Of a DNA stretch of 64,000 nt, positions 44,230 through 55,609 are shown one piece after another. A model generated the notes under the pieces. The model had not been told where the DNA came from and ran no database searches. It worked only from the letters and a program-made list of their open reading frames with translations. The translations under genes were made by a program, and so were the position numbers. This DNA is from Bimastos eiseni. Taxonomy: Eukaryota; Annelida; Clitellata; Crassiclitellata; Lumbricidae. Where the stretch lies: NCBI GenBank assembly GCA_959347315.1, contig OY365814.1, forward strand, positions 28,018,329 to 28,082,328. Direction: 5' to 3'. The stretch's first letter is position 1; the number at the start of each line of letters is the position of its first letter.

Positions 44230-44340
44230 AACTAGAGCCGACAGCTGCAGATACAGAGGCAGAGGCAGATACGGAGGCGGGAGCAGTTACGGAGGTAGAG
44301 GCAGATACGGAGGCAGAAGGGGATACGGAGGCAGAGGATA
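44230..44340 (+). repeat. GGAGGCAGA(GGCAGATAC) minisatellite
   Basis: Units of GCAGATACGGAGGCAGAG or close variants. They encode an acidic Thr-Glu-Ala repeat within the open frame 44073-44468, which I do not consider a gene. Confidence 0.8.
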
Positions 44341-44573
44341 CAGACCAATCGAATTATGAGATGCGTATGGACTTAATCTCGTTTCTCACCATTCTCGTCT
44401 CCTGGTTTCGACGGATCGAAAAACGTACGGATGCAGCGCCTGGCGATGATAATCATTTCAACAGATAAACCCATAGAGTTGGCAGCACCAGCGACATTAT
44501 ATAGACGACAATGCAATCTCCATGGCATCGAAGACTTAGACGAGTGAAAGAAATTTGTTTTTCCTTCGGGGGA

Positions 44574-44617
44574 AGGCGCCGATGAGAAGGTATCCTCTGA
44601 AGGGGCGCTATGTAAGT
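44574..44617 (+). mobile_element. Retroposon 3' end
   Basis: GGCGCCGATGAGAAGGTATC then GAAGGGGCGCTATGTAAGTA aligns with the terminus at 35651-35690. Confidence 0.55.
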
Positions 44618-44759
44618 AGTCTGAGTGAATGCATGTATTAAGTGTGGCCACAAGGTCCCTGGTCATCACTGTGTCTGGTAGTCGAACACCAGACGCACTT
44701 CTTTTAGGCGTCTTAGGAATCGAAAGTGAAACAAACCCTTGAGTCATAGGCTCCATTCA

Positions 44760-45260
44760 AATACGCAGGCATAACAATCATTAACACACCTTCATACCTA
44801 CATACACGCCTGCGCAATATTAACTTACACACTTACAGACACGCATAGATAAGCGAAACATTCAACCAAACATAAATAGACATCAAGGACTATTTATTAT
44901 GCACAGGATTGGAAAATCGTGTCAATAGTTTATTGGCCGATAACCGGGAGCAAGAGATTCCACATCTATTTGGCAATACAGGTTGATTCGTTGTTTTTTA
45001 GTTGTGAAGGGCTTCATTTTCATAATTGACGAATAGCAGCAGAATAATAAAAGAATGATTTTTGAGGGCTAAACATCATGTTTTCAAACAGAAGCAAAAT
45101 TTCATTTTGGGCGACATCTATGTTTAAGAGTGAAACGTGTACTCTGAAATTTGACGAGTAACCACTCCTCTATTGTTGGCCCTATAATATTGCTTGCTTA
45201 GACATTAACCATATAGGCGTACCGACCTAAGTTAGGTCAGGCATCTGGTAAGCATTCATT
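44760..45260. other. Intergenic sequence, no gene seen
   Basis: Nothing recognisable apart from a short ACAC-like patch near 44790-44840. Confidence 0.4.
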
Positions 45261-45289
45261 CATTCATTCATTCATTCATTCATTCATTA
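45257..45289. repeat. ATTC microsatellite
   Basis: About eight copies of CATT. Confidence 0.9.
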
Positions 45290-45293
45290 TGAA

Positions 45294-45390
45294 AATTTAT
45301 ATAGCGTCCCTTCATGGTTACTACTCAGAAGCGCTCCAGTGTTGTAATGCCTTCAGCCAGGTCTTTTACCTTCGGACCAGCATGAGTAAT
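45294..45390 (-). mobile_element. Retroposon 3' end, minus orientation
   Basis: ATTTATATAGCGTCCCTTCA...CAGAAGCGCTCCAG shares the common terminus. It directly abuts the ATTC microsatellite. Confidence 0.55.
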
Positions 45391-45829
45391 ATCACTTCAG
45401 AATAACATGTAGACACACAAGCACACACTCAGGCGGACAAACAGAGACACAAACAGGCAGACAGTTACGCAGACAGAAACTACGAACAGACGAATGAGCT
45501 GATCGGACGGTGAGAAGTGCTCATCCTTCAACAGTTGGGAGTCATAAATTTTATTGCTATATTCGCTGCTGTGTAGTAAATCGGACGCAGAGGGAGGCAG
45601 GGCCGGGCGGTCAGTTACCCACCGGCGATCAGTCACTGCGTGCCAAGCATTCGTGTGACGCCGAGAAATTCCGGAGATTTCCGAAGTGAGTGTTAGTCCG
45701 ACGATCAATTAACAGACGAACAGCTGGCACAGTCAAAGTTTAGACTTGCATGGAAACATCAATTAGTCCGAATAGTTCTTCTTTGCTGTACATATGATGC
45801 GACGCAGGTCGACTCTATTTCTAAATTTC

Positions 45830-46760
45830 CTTACATATTTTCTTCTATATTCCTTATATATTTCTTAAATATTTCCTTATGTATTTCAGAAAGTATTTCC
45901 TTACATATTTTCTTTCTTGTTTTCTTCAATATTTCCTATTATATAATTATCTTCTTCTTTATTTCCTTTCATATTTCCTTTTATATTTCCTCATAAATTT
46001 CCTTCTTTATTTCCTTCTATATTTCCTAGTGTATTTCCTTCAATATTTCCGTATATCTTTCGTTCAATATTTCCTTTTACATTTCTTTATATAATTCCCT
46101 CTATATTTCCTTCAGCATTTCCTTCAATATTTACTTATGTAGTTTCTCCTATATTTCCTGGTAAAGGCCTATGTCTTCTAAATTCCTTCCATATTTCAAT
46201 ATGTTTCTTTTCAATATTTTCATCTATACATTTATCTTTCTTAAAATTTCCTACTATTTGTTATCTAAATTCCATCTAATTTACCATCATGTGTATTTCC
46301 ATCCATATTTTTTTCTACATTTATCTTCGTCCAAAATTTTCTGCCATATGTTTTGTAAATTTCTTTCCTATTTCCATATGCTTTTCTTTCTATATTTTCA
46401 TCTACATTTTTCTTCCTCCTATAATTTTTTCCAGCCATAAATTATCTAAGTTTATTCTCTGTATTTCCTTCTATATTTTCATATGCAGTTGTCTTCCTTC
46501 TACAATTACTTCCGGTCATATGTTTTATAAATTCCTTCCATATTTCGTTCGATACTTCCATATTTCCTTCTATAACTTCCATTATATCTATTATTACGTA
46601 TGCTTTTTTCTACCTTTCTGCTAAAATTTCTTCTGTAATTTCAGTAACATATTATATTCTCCTAAATACTTTTCTATCATCCCTTCCATTTTTGCGGAAT
46701 AGTTCTTCTGAATTTTCCTCTACCATTTCCTCAATATTTTCTTCCCCATTTTTTTAGATC
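45830..46760 (+). repeat. TATTTCCTTCTA-type minisatellite, about 930 bp
   Basis: Units near TATTTCCTTCTA (11-13 bp) recur through the interval with much variation, decaying rightward. Confidence 0.85.
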
Positions 46761-46779
46761 AATTACCTTTCATAATGTT

Positions 46780-47235
46780 TTCTGTATCTGCTGAAGTCAA
46801 GTCCTTCTGGACGCTTAGGGGCTGGGTTGGGGTGGGGTGCCCTATCTCCGGGGGAGTCCAGTCGATCGCTGTCGTTGCCTAATTATGACCGCCGGGGACA
46901 GATGTGAGCGACTCGGTCATTAATCCTTTCGATAAGTCACTCAGCCTGCAGTCGACCGATCTCAGCCGAGCGATGCCGGGAACAGCCGAAGAGGCTCGTG
47001 ACAAATCTCGAAGGGAGTGGCAGCAGCAGCAGCTACTGCCTACGGACACGGACTGCCCTCGCGTTTGGAACTGAATTAGTGCAGCGAGGGCCTTCAGTCG
47101 GGCGCAATATAAATGAGTTCCTCGTTCATTGACAGCGCCTCTATGCGTCTCAATGACAGCGGGTGCAGCGATGCCTTTCCGTCATAGACGCTGATGTTGG
47201 TGGAGGGGGAGAGTGGCGGGTACGAAGGACAGGGC
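46780..47235. other. Intergenic sequence, no gene seen
   Basis: GC-richer unique DNA around 46800-47100, no recognisable frame. Confidence 0.4.
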
Positions 47236-47244
47236 AAGGAACAC

Positions 47245-47246
47245 AC

Positions 47247-47281
<35 letters not shown>

Positions 47282-47297
47282 GAAAGAGAGAGAGAGC

Positions 47298-47329
<32 letters not shown>

Positions 47330-47400
47330 ACGAGAGAGAGACAGACAGACAGACAGAGAAAGAGAGAGAGAGAGAGTGTGTGTGTGTGTGTGTGTGGTGA
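47245..47400 (+). repeat. GAGA / GACA / TG microsatellite
   Basis: GAGAGAGACAGACAGACAGA is followed by GAGAGAGCGAGAGA runs and a TG run at about 47376-47395. Confidence 0.95.
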
Positions 47401-47652
47401 TGAGTGAGTGAGATCGAGAGAAAAAACTCTATGGAAAGCCAATTTTGTCTCAATTATAGCAGCAACGAGAAAATAAAAATTTTAGTGATCCGGAAATTAA
47501 AATGTTCCATCGCAGCTAATACAGTCCTTCAGCATTTAATCAAACCAAACCCATATGCCCACTTGTAAGAGTATGCCTGAGTGGCATTATGTGGTCTTGA
47601 CCTTGCTCACTTTGAGATCTGTTTGGATTGGTTTGGGAGAGCCATAACATTG

Positions 47653-47654
<2 letters not shown>

Positions 47655-47686
<32 letters not shown>

Positions 47687-47890
47687 GTAGGATACGGGTA
47701 AGAGGCAGCGCTAAGGATGGATATAGTGCCAGTCCCAGAAAAACACAAACACAAGTGCACAGACAACACGCACAGGCACACGATACATGCAAACACGAAA
47801 CAAATACACACGACACACAAACACACAAACAAACACATAAGAACACACACACAAACACACGTATTCACACAAAAAACAGACACACACACG
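47655..47890. repeat. CA and CAAA/CACAA microsatellite
   Basis: A pure CA run at about 47656-47683, then ACACAAACACACAAAC sequence at 47740-47890. Confidence 0.9.
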
Positions 47891-47904
47891 TAGGAAAATT
47901 CCCC

Positions 47905-47990
47905 CGGACATTTGCCTCTGGACTTATGCCCCCCGGACATATGCACCCAGGACATCATTTGCCCCTCTCGACTAGGGCAATCCCCTCCTC
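47905..47990 (-). repeat. 14-bp GGACATTTGCCCCC-type repeat, inverted copy
   Basis: CCCCCGGACATTTGCC, CCCCCGGACATATGC and AGGACATCATTTGCCCC form about three to four diverged units. They are the reverse complement of the units at 49055-49165. Confidence 0.65.
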
Positions 47991-47999
47991 CCCAGTGTA

Positions 48000-48300
48000 G
48001 ACCATGAGCTCTCACAAATAATATATGCATGCTTGTACGAGTGTACATTTGATGCATGAGTGTATGCACAATGTGTATGTGTGCATGGATGTGTGATGTT
48101 GTGCAGACTCTGTTAGTAATGTAAGTTATTATGGTATGGCTTCTGGTTGCAGAGCTGTAAATAGTTCGCCTAAGAAATGCTAAAAGAGGGTCCCGAAAAG
48201 CCCATGTTTTTACTTTAACTTGTTTACTCATACTAGTGCAGTGTAAAAGGTTCTTTTACAGGTTAGAATGGAAAGAAATTTGGGTAAATGTACTTGGGGC
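48000..48300. other. Intergenic sequence with the 44-bp repeat
   Basis: No gene seen. It holds copy 2 of the 44-bp dispersed repeat. Confidence 0.4.
48181..48224 (+). repeat. 44-bp dispersed repeat, copy 2
   Basis: Begins TAAAAGAGGGTCCCGAAAA and matches 11913-11956 at 41 of 44 positions. Confidence 0.85.
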
Positions 48301-48339
48301 AAAACAGAGAGTCATAGACAGAGACTGTTAAAGACAGAG

Positions 48340-48630
48340 GCAACAACAGAGGCAGAGACAGAGACAGATACCCAGGAAGAGGGAGAGGCAGAGGCAGAGG
48401 CAGAGGTAGAGACAGAGGCAGAGGCAGAGGCAGAGGCAGAGGCAGAGGCAGAGGTAGAGACAGAGGCAGAGACAGAGGCAGAGGCAGAGGCAGAGGCAGA
48501 GGTAGAGACAGCGACAGAGGCAGAGGCAGAGGCAGAGGCAGAGACAGAGGCAGAAGTAGTGGCAATGGCAGAGGCAGAGACAGAGGCAGAAACAGAGGCA
48601 GAGACAGAGGCAGTGGCACATACAGAGACA
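48340..48630 (+). repeat. GAGGCA hexanucleotide satellite
   Basis: About 290 bp of GAGGCA with GAGACA, GAGGTA and GACAGA variants. It encodes Thr-Glu-Ala-Glu on + and Leu/Cys/Pro repeats on the minus strand; neither is a real gene. Confidence 0.95.
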
Positions 48631-49054
48631 TATTGCAGATATCAGAGGAACAGAAGTTCGAGGCGGGCCAGCACCCGTTGGTCAATAGATAGACTGAACA
48701 GTTGTTACAATTATTCGAGTTGGTTGTTGAGAGAGTAAAATTTGCCCTTCAAGAAATCAACATCGGAGCATCGTAATGTAATTGCCTTTTATCTATGTAG
48801 CGACATGAGTTAGGACCAACTCAGTCTGAATATACAACAGAATATAATGGTCTTTAATCCTTCGAGAAACGCAGAAAATGATGAATGGAGGAATCTCACT
48901 TTGCATATTGCGTGGAAGCCCGTTATAGATTGGCGGACCAATACTAAGCTTCAGCCACCCCTTGTTGCAAGGCGGGTGCAAAGAGCACAAGCCATTCTAG
49001 ATTCTTGGTTTGCATGTATTAGACCTTCGGGCGAACTTATGGCCTGACCAGAGG

Positions 49055-49165
49055 GGTTTTTGTCCGGGGGCAATTGTTCGTGGGTGGGGTGCAATTGTTG
49101 TGGAGCAATTGTCCGGGAGGAATTTTCCTGTGGGCAATTGTCCTGGGGGCAATTGTCCGTTCCCA
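49055..49165 (+). repeat. 14-bp GGGGGCAATTGTCC repeat
   Basis: GGGGCAATTGTTCG, GGTGCAATTGTTGTGG, GAGCAATTGTCCGGG, GGGCAATTGTCCTGG and GGGGCAATTGTCCG form five tandem units with a central palindrome CAATTG. Confidence 0.85.
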
Positions 49166-49169
49166 TCGA

Positions 49170-49710
49170 TGCCACCGAGGAGCCATTTAACTTGTCCGCA
49201 CTAAACACTGTCTGTGTAGTAAACCATTATTTTCCTATAATATGGCGCAGTTGCATGCTAACTGGCCGTCAGAGGCTCGTTCCTAGCGCATTAATTACCG
49301 TTCAAAGGTATGGCTTCTGACGTACAGAGGGCGCCCTAGAAGGACCATACATCATTCATTGGTCGGCAGGTGAAAGGACTTTCCAATGATAGGAGACGAC
49401 AGGTGAACGAATGGGGTGAGTTGGGTGGGGTGCAGTGGGTTGGGATGGGGAGTCATGGGTTGTTTCTCAGACGTCATCGGCGTGGACTCCGATTTGGAAT
49501 CGTGTAGTGTCTTTCGGAAGCCATTCAAATTCAAATGGCGTCTAAATAATCGATTCATACGTACAAATATAATACTCATTGATATTCATTATATGCAGAA
49601 CCGTTATAACGCCTACAATGTGCATCCGTATTCGTATATATTCACAAGTTAAATCAGTGCAACGCTTCTCGCGGCACCATTGGAGGATGGAATGACGGCG
49701 CGTAGGCCTA
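49170..49710. other. Intergenic sequence, no gene seen
   Basis: A GGGGTGAGTTGGGTGGGGTG G-rich patch lies at about 49413-49455. Nothing else is recognisable. Confidence 0.4.
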
Positions 49711-49714
49711 GAAC

Positions 49715-50085
49715 GTTGGTCAACATAGGTCAACACAGGACAGCTTACGACAACATATGTCAACACAGGACAGCCTATGCTAATGAAGATCAATCTAGCT
49801 GATCGCATGCCAATATATGCCAACAAATGCTGCATAAGATATAGACGGGCCTTTGTGCTGAGCAACGGAAAGCATAGGTCAACAAAGACGATGGTATAGG
49901 TCAGCATACGATGACATGAGTGATATGGACCCGCATGGGATCATCATGGAGCAGCAAAGGTCCAGCATAGGTAGGCATAAACATGTAAATATAGTTCAGG
50001 CTATGCCAACTTATGTAAGAACTAGTAAAATGGATCAACATTATTAAACGTAGGTCACCATAGACCAACATAGGTTACCAATGAT
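49715..50085. repeat. Degenerate GTCAACATAG minisatellite
   Basis: GGTCAACATAG, GTCAACACAGGACAGC and variants recur; the family reappears at 50395-50485. Confidence 0.65.
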
Positions 50086-50394
50086 TCTAGGTAAGAGAAA
50101 TAGTTACCCGTAAACCCGTTTCTTTTTATACATTTTGGTCTTGAACATAGATATCTCCCCAATTTAAATTTTACTTTTATTAGTCTATATGAAAATATGA
50201 CGTTTTAAGCCTTCAAAAGCATCTGCTTTATTTTGCTGACATAGTTGTTTGTTGATTTTCCGTCCTAAAAGTCTTGTCACATCAGCAAAATGTGAAAATA
50301 TTTTGCTCCCGAATATCACCCCAAAACTAGCGATACGACATTACAAGGGACTTTCCAGTCCTGTGTACATTGGTCTTTGATACGTTACCATAGT

Positions 50395-50485
50395 AGCCAA
50401 GACCAGCATAGGTCAACACAGGCCAACATATGGGCAGACACAGGCCAACATCATGTCAACATATTAAGTCAACATAGACGAACGT
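50395..50485. repeat. Second block of the GTCAACATAG minisatellite
   Basis: AGGTCAACACAGGCCAACAT and related units are separated from the first block by about 310 bp of unrelated AT-rich DNA. Confidence 0.6.
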
Positions 50486-50499
50486 CTACCACCAAAGGA

Positions 50500-50640
50500 A
50501 TGGGAAGAGTAGTGAGTATTATGAGTAGGCCACTCGTCCATCATTCCGCTTGTCACGGCAGGACTTGAACTCGAGACTTGTAAGAGCGCCTATATATATG
50601 TCTCTAGGGCACCCGATTCTCGTTACGAAGGAACTCTCAC
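50500..50640 (-). mobile_element. Possible tRNA-derived SINE head, minus
   Basis: On the minus strand GGGTGCCCTAGAGACATATA can serve as an A box. It is followed by GGCGCTCTTACAAGTCTCGA and a B box AGTTCAAGTCC, then TGCCGTGACAAG. Spacing fits a pol III split promoter; the 3' end is not clear. Confidence 0.5.
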
Positions 50641-51039
50641 AGAATGAGAACAAGTGTCAGCAGAAATGACAAAGCGCTTTATCACGTCACTTTGGATCTG
50701 TACGGCTGTTTGTCTGCCTGTCTGTTTCTGTGTATGTCTGGCCGCACGGCACTGTATCTGTGCCTCTGTCTGTGTCAGCGCGTGGCTCTCTTACGTGCGT
50801 GTATTGCCGATGAAGCGGAATGAGTCCAATCACTTCCTACGCGGTCCACTCGCTACCGGGTGGTGCACCTCCGACATAAAACATAGTTCCAAAAATCATC
50901 ACATTTCTGTGGATTCACATTCTGACCTTTAAGTTTAACTTAACTTTTAACAGATAGATAATATAACATTTATTTTATTTTATTCATTGAGCTTGCATAT
51001 AGCTGTATACAGCTAATGTACTGGTTGCAGCAACAAGAG

Positions 51040-51120
51040 TTTATCATCAGCAGCAGCAGCAGTATCGTCGTCGTCGTCGTCGTCATCATCATCGTCATCG
51101 TCATCATCATCATCATCATC
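51040..51120. repeat. AGC / TCG / TCA trinucleotide run
   Basis: (CAG)n, (TCG)n and (TCA)n in succession. Confidence 0.9.
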
Positions 51121-51274
51121 CTTCGGCCTCTTTTACGTCTCCTAACTAAGTAAGCTAAATATGTCTATGCCAATTTGCTGAATTGCATGTGGTCACCTGT
51201 TCGGCTATGGAATACATAAATCGAAATAAGTCATTACGTCATGACCTAAATTACACCACTGCCGCTATTCCACC

Positions 51275-51345
51275 ACCACGAACACCACCACAGACACAAC
51301 CACCACCAGCCCCATCACCACCACCACCACACCGTCACCACCAAG
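51275..51345. repeat. CCA-rich trinucleotide run
   Basis: (CCA)n with CAC and CAG interruptions. Confidence 0.8.
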
Positions 51346-51622
51346 TCATGAGAAGCTCGACCCCGATGTTATTCGGTTCACTTTTCAGACGAATACCTGA
51401 CGCTGGTGATTAAATGGGAGGATTAATCCGAGTCTTAAACCTCATCGGATAATCCTAATTCCTAATACGTTTCGCCTAATGCCTCGCAGACACACCGCCC
51501 AATGACTCTTCTAATTAATTAAGCATAGAGCTTCTGTCGTATCTGGCTAATCAGCATAATGACCTAATGAGACATTGTCACCACGGCGATGAACACCCCC
51601 TCCCTCGCCTCTCAAGGGGAGC

Positions 51623-51870
51623 GGGGTAGTTTAAGGGACAGAGTACTGGACTCGAACCCTCGCCCTCTCGAGGGCGAGGGTTCAAATCCTTGGTTTGAGG
51701 TGTATGCTGCCTTTGCGCCCTCTAGGCGGATCAGCAGTAACGAATACGTCGACCGTATTCTGTCAGTGAGAAGTTCAAGCGGTCGAGGAAGAGGACTGAA
51801 CACCCGCCTTGACATGCCAATGCCAAGAAAACGAATCTGCTCCATTTCTTATTCATCAGCATCCTCTTCG
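51623..51870 (+). mobile_element. tRNA-derived SINE with embedded perfect hairpin
   Basis: GGGGTAGTTTAAGGGACAGA (A-box region) precedes GGGTTCAAATCC (B box). Between them lies AACCCTCGCCCTC/GAGGGCGAGGGTT, a perfect 13-bp inverted repeat with a 2-nt loop (51655-51682). This duplicates the B-box arm in inverse orientation. The body continues to a TTCATCATCATC array that may be the expanded tail. Confidence 0.6.
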
Positions 51871-52011
51871 TCATCATCATCTTTTTCTTCATCATCATCT
51901 TTTTCTTCATCATCATCTTTTTCTTCATCATCATCTTTTTCTTCATCATCATCTTTTTCTTCATCATCATCTTTTTCTTCATCATCATCTTCTTCTTCAT
52001 CATCATCTTCT
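51871..52011 (+). repeat. 18-bp satellite TCATCATCATCTTTTTCT
   Basis: Seven full units plus a partial unit, nearly identical. All three + frames stay open (poly-Ser with Phe, or Leu/His), with matching Met/Lys repeats on the minus strand. Confidence 0.97.
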
Positions 52012-52080
52012 GACCTGACCTGACCGACCTGACCCGACCTGACTTGGTCTCAATTTGTCTGGCCTGGCCTGGCCTGACTT
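52012..52080 (+). repeat. GACCT/GGCCT pentanucleotide run
   Basis: TGACCTGACCTGACC followed by CTGGCCTGGCCTGGCCTGA. Confidence 0.85.
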
Positions 52081-52156
52081 TATACCTAAGTATGACGATA
52101 GCTATGTGACGTGACTCTATCAACATCATTCTCCTGATTCGTCAACGGTGAACTTC

Positions 52157-52330
52157 TGCAGGTTGGCTCCACGTGCATGCGTGAACCCACCAGTGGTGTC
52201 TGTTCAGTCTACTGTACACCGTTTTGCTAACTGATGTAATATTTTCGATAACATCCTCATTATTGGCTAGTGCAGAGGGCATCCGTGAGGGAATATCTTG
52301 AGGGAGTGCCTAAAAATTTTAAGATTAAAA
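52157..52330 (+). mobile_element. SINE-like retroposon
   Basis: GGTTGGCTCCACGTGCATGC and GTGAACCCACCAGTGGTGTC align with 35525-35570. The 3' part GCAGAGGGCATCCGTGAGGG then AGTGCCTAAAAATT is a diverged form of the common terminus. Confidence 0.65.
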
Positions 52331-52339
52331 AAATCAAGC

Positions 52340-53155
52340 ATAGATATAGAAACAGGATTAGTGAGGACAAGTGAGGACAAGTGCGGACAATTTAGGACAA
52401 GTGGACTGTGGACAACCGCTCCTTAAGGTTTATACGAGGTTCGCCAAATATTGACAACCTCCTCAGACTCAGAGGGTTTCGAACTCCAAATCCAAGGGTG
52501 AAGGGAAACCATTTGACCTTCTTTAAATGTCATTATAGCAATTAAGCTGTTTCAATTTTATTCTCAGAGTGAAAGAAAACTTATTGCTTGCTCCTGTATA
52601 CTAAGCAACGAATTTAGTTAATCAAATCACAATGAAAATCATCAAATTAATCAACTCGTGGTTTAAATCATTCAGTTAAAATTCAATAATAACAGTAATC
52701 ATAAAGTTAATCAACCCATGGAATTAATCATTCAATAAAAATCAAATCAGGATAGTAATCATGTTGTGCACTTGAGTTCTAGCATACGCTCTACATGAAA
52801 CGAGAGAAATTACCTTTATGTCTTTCTCGGTCGAGGTTGCTTCATTCCCTCAACGAGATCGATATTTAATGCGTGCGATCGATTCCAATGAAATCGAATC
52901 GATTGACTTTTAAAGCGCCGTCGTCCCAATCAACGGTCCTTCCTCCTATCACTAAATGCAGAGACTCCACTTGCGGTGAATGAGGAGGATCGCCGCTTCC
53001 CGTCAGCACCCTTCGTCAGTGACTGGAGCCAAGGGAGGCGTCGCCGTTCGTCGTCGCGTGTACATCGCATACGTGGGCGATGCTTCGCTGCAGCCGACGT
53101 TGCTCCAACGCCATTCATTGCTTTGCAACACGAAGGCACCAATGAAGTCACCAGT
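52340..53155. other. Intergenic sequence, no gene seen
   Basis: A short 12-bp repeat (GTGAGGACAA) lies near 52360-52400. A diverged repeat of about 80 bp around ATCATTCA.TTAAAAT lies at 52610-52760. The CpG-rich part at 52910-53110 has frames on both strands but no recognisable domain. Confidence 0.45.
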
Positions 53156-53159
53156 CATC

Positions 53160-53385
53160 TGCATACCACTCACTCGTCTATCCGTCTCTCCATCCGCCTG
53201 TCCACCCGTCTTTTCATTCATCTGTCTGTCTATCCATTTGCCTGTCCATCCTTCTGTCCATCCATCCGTCCATCTATCCACCAATTAATTCATCCATTCA
53301 TCAATGCATCCGTTCTTCCATCTGTCCTTCCCTCAATTCATCCTTCCTTCCATCCTTCCATCCGTCCAACCTCGATCCTCAGGAA
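53160..53385 (+). repeat. Diverged ATCC-type satellite flank
   Basis: CCATCCGTCCATC, TTCATCCATTC and similar units lie before the main array, separated from it by about 550 bp. Confidence 0.7.
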
Positions 53386-53389
53386 CCTG

Positions 53390-53930
53390 GTTCAAGACCC
53401 TAATAATCGTGCATGTGACCAAACGGGTTGCCTTGGTAACGCCATGCGCGCGCCACGCAGTTATTAAGGCGCGGCGCTCACCTGCTTGGCCGCATGCGAG
53501 GCAACTCTATAATAAACGCCAGAGGCTGATGGAGAGATATAATGCGGATGCGGCGGAGGCAGGCTAGAGACTTAATTGCTAACTACTAATGACCGTTAAT
53601 GCGGGTTGAAACGCCGGAGAGTGCCTGGAAAGGAGGATGGAAGGGCGAGAGGGAGTGTCACGTGGGTATCTCTAAGGTCTCCCATCTACCACCACCGCTA
53701 TGCGCACCTGAGGATACGGGAAACGCATTTGGTCCCTGTGACTCCACTTTGCTTCTCCTATAAATCTTATTCACGTGCAGCAGCGTTCAGGGCGCAGCTT
53801 GATGTTGTCGGCTGTAGGTGTATTTGTGAGCAGCGTCTGTGTACCATTGTATCAATGCATGCGAGCAGTCAAAAGACACGAAGCAACTTACACCGGTTTA
53901 CGTTTCATCCCACACACCCATCTACTATAT
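53390..53930. other. Non-repetitive island between ATCC repeats
   Basis: CpG-bearing unique DNA without a recognisable gene. Long frames starting here (53606, 53775, 53839) continue into the satellite and owe their length to it. Confidence 0.45.
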
Positions 53931-53935
53931 CCGCC

Positions 53936-54924
53936 CATCCATCCATCCATGCATCCATCCATGCATCCATCCATGCATCCATCCATGCATCCATCCATGC
54001 ATCCATCCATGCATCCATCCATGCATCCATCCATGCATCCATCCATGCATCCATCCATGCATCCATCCATGCATCCATCCATGCATCCATCCATGCATCC
54101 ATCCATGCATCCATCCATGCATCCATCCATGCATCCATCCATGCATCCATCCATGCATCCATCCATGCATCCATCCATGCATCCATCCATGCATCCATCC
54201 ATGCATCCATCCATGCATCCATCCATGCATCCATCCATGCATCCATCCATGCATCCATCCATGCATCCATCCATGCATCCATGCATCCATGCATCCATGC
54301 ATCCATGCATCCATGCATCCATGCATCCATGCATCCATGCATGCATGCATGCATGCATCCATCCATCCATCCATCCATCCATCCATCCATCCATCCATCC
54401 ATCCATCCATCCATCCATCCATCCATCCATCCATCCATCCATCCATCCATCCATCCATCCATCCATCCATCCATCCATCCATCCATCCATCCATCCATCC
54501 ATCCATCCATCCATCCATCCATCCATCCATCCATCCATCCATCCATCCATCCATCCATCCATCCATCCATCCATCCATCCATCCATCCATCCATCCATCC
54601 ATCCATCCATCCATCCATCCATCCATCCATCCATCCATCCATCCATCCATCCATCCATCCATCCATCCATCCATCCATCCATCCATCCATCCATCCATCC
54701 ATCCATCCATCCATCCATCCATCCATCCATCCATCCATCCATCCATCCATCCATCCATCCATCCATCCATCCATCCATCCATCCATCCATCCATCCATCC
54801 ATCCATCCATCCATCCATCCATCCATCCATCCATCCATCCATCCATCCATCCATCCATCCATCCATCCATCCATCCATCCATCCATCCATCCATCCATCC
54901 ATCCATCCATCCATCCATCCATCC
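53936..54924. repeat. ATCC-family satellite with stepwise unit sizes
   Basis: Left to right: 28 units of the 12-mer ATCCATCCATGC (53941-54276), 8 units of the 8-mer ATCCATGC (54277-54340), 4 units of ATGC (54341-54356), then 142 uninterrupted ATCC units (54357-54924). All phases stay perfectly aligned, and every frame on both strands is open through the array. Confidence 0.98.
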
Positions 54925-55059
54925 ATTGCAGTCTTCTTCATCCCAGCCTACACCTTCGATCAATTCGTCCGTCCGTCCGTTCGTTTGTTCGTTCATTCAC
55001 TCTTCCACTCATGCATCCATTCATCCATCCATTGATGCATCCATGCATCCACGCATAGG

Positions 55060-55375
55060 TCCACCCATTCACCCTTCTTCTTACTCGTCGCATTCTTCTT
55101 TACATTCTTCTGTTAGCATCTTTCTTCTTAGCATTTCCCCTTATTCGTCTTCATTGCATTCCTCTTCGTCGCCTCTTTGTTCTTTGCTTTCTTCTTGTCT
55201 TATTCTACTTTTTCTGCTTCTTATCATTCGTCTTCTTCTTCACATCGTTCTTCTTCACAATCTTCTTCATCTTTATCTGCTACTTTCTCTTTTCTTAACA
55301 TTATTCTTCTTCATGTTCTTCTTCTTCACATTGCTCTTGTTCACATTTTACCATTCGTCTATAATAATTCCAACG
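55060..55375 (+). repeat. TTCTTC-rich pyrimidine tract
   Basis: CATTCTTCTT/TTCTTCTTCAC sequence, decaying outward from the satellite. Confidence 0.8.
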
Positions 55376-55385
55376 CTTTAACGCT

Positions 55386-55592
55386 CAGCAACAAGCACAT
55401 TCTCAGTCTCAACATGACAACGCAGTGGGTCGCACACCACAGTACAGTTGGATATATCGGCTTACGTGCATGTCGGTGGCAGAAGTTAACGCCAAGATCG
55501 ATGCAACAACGTTCAAGTGGTGCTAACGGTTCCTCGAATACAAAGCTATCCACTTCGGGGTCGGTGAAGTCTTTGTTCCTACGTTCGGTCAA
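55386..55592 (-). pseudogene. Possible Myb/SANT-like fragment
   Basis: The minus frame begins MTERRNKDFTDPEVDSFVFE. It resembles the RxKNFTxxEVExLV opening of Myb/SANT-like domains carried by some DNA transposons (for example Harbinger-associated proteins). The remaining residues do not continue the domain, so it is at best a truncated or frameshifted relic. Confidence 0.25.
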
Positions 55593-55609
55593 CGATGGAC
55601 CGTAGATCT

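Noticed and set aside
47587..48738. Frames of 139-214 codons around the CA and GAGGCA repeats
   Set aside because: Length comes from microsatellites, and several frames on both strands are open at once.
53606..55381. 591-codon open frame and companion frames of 338-427 codons on both strands
   Set aside because: All run through the ATCC satellite, where a 4-bp or 12-bp unit without stops keeps every frame open. Met-His-Pro-Ser and Trp-Met-Asp-Gly repeats reflect the unit, not selection.
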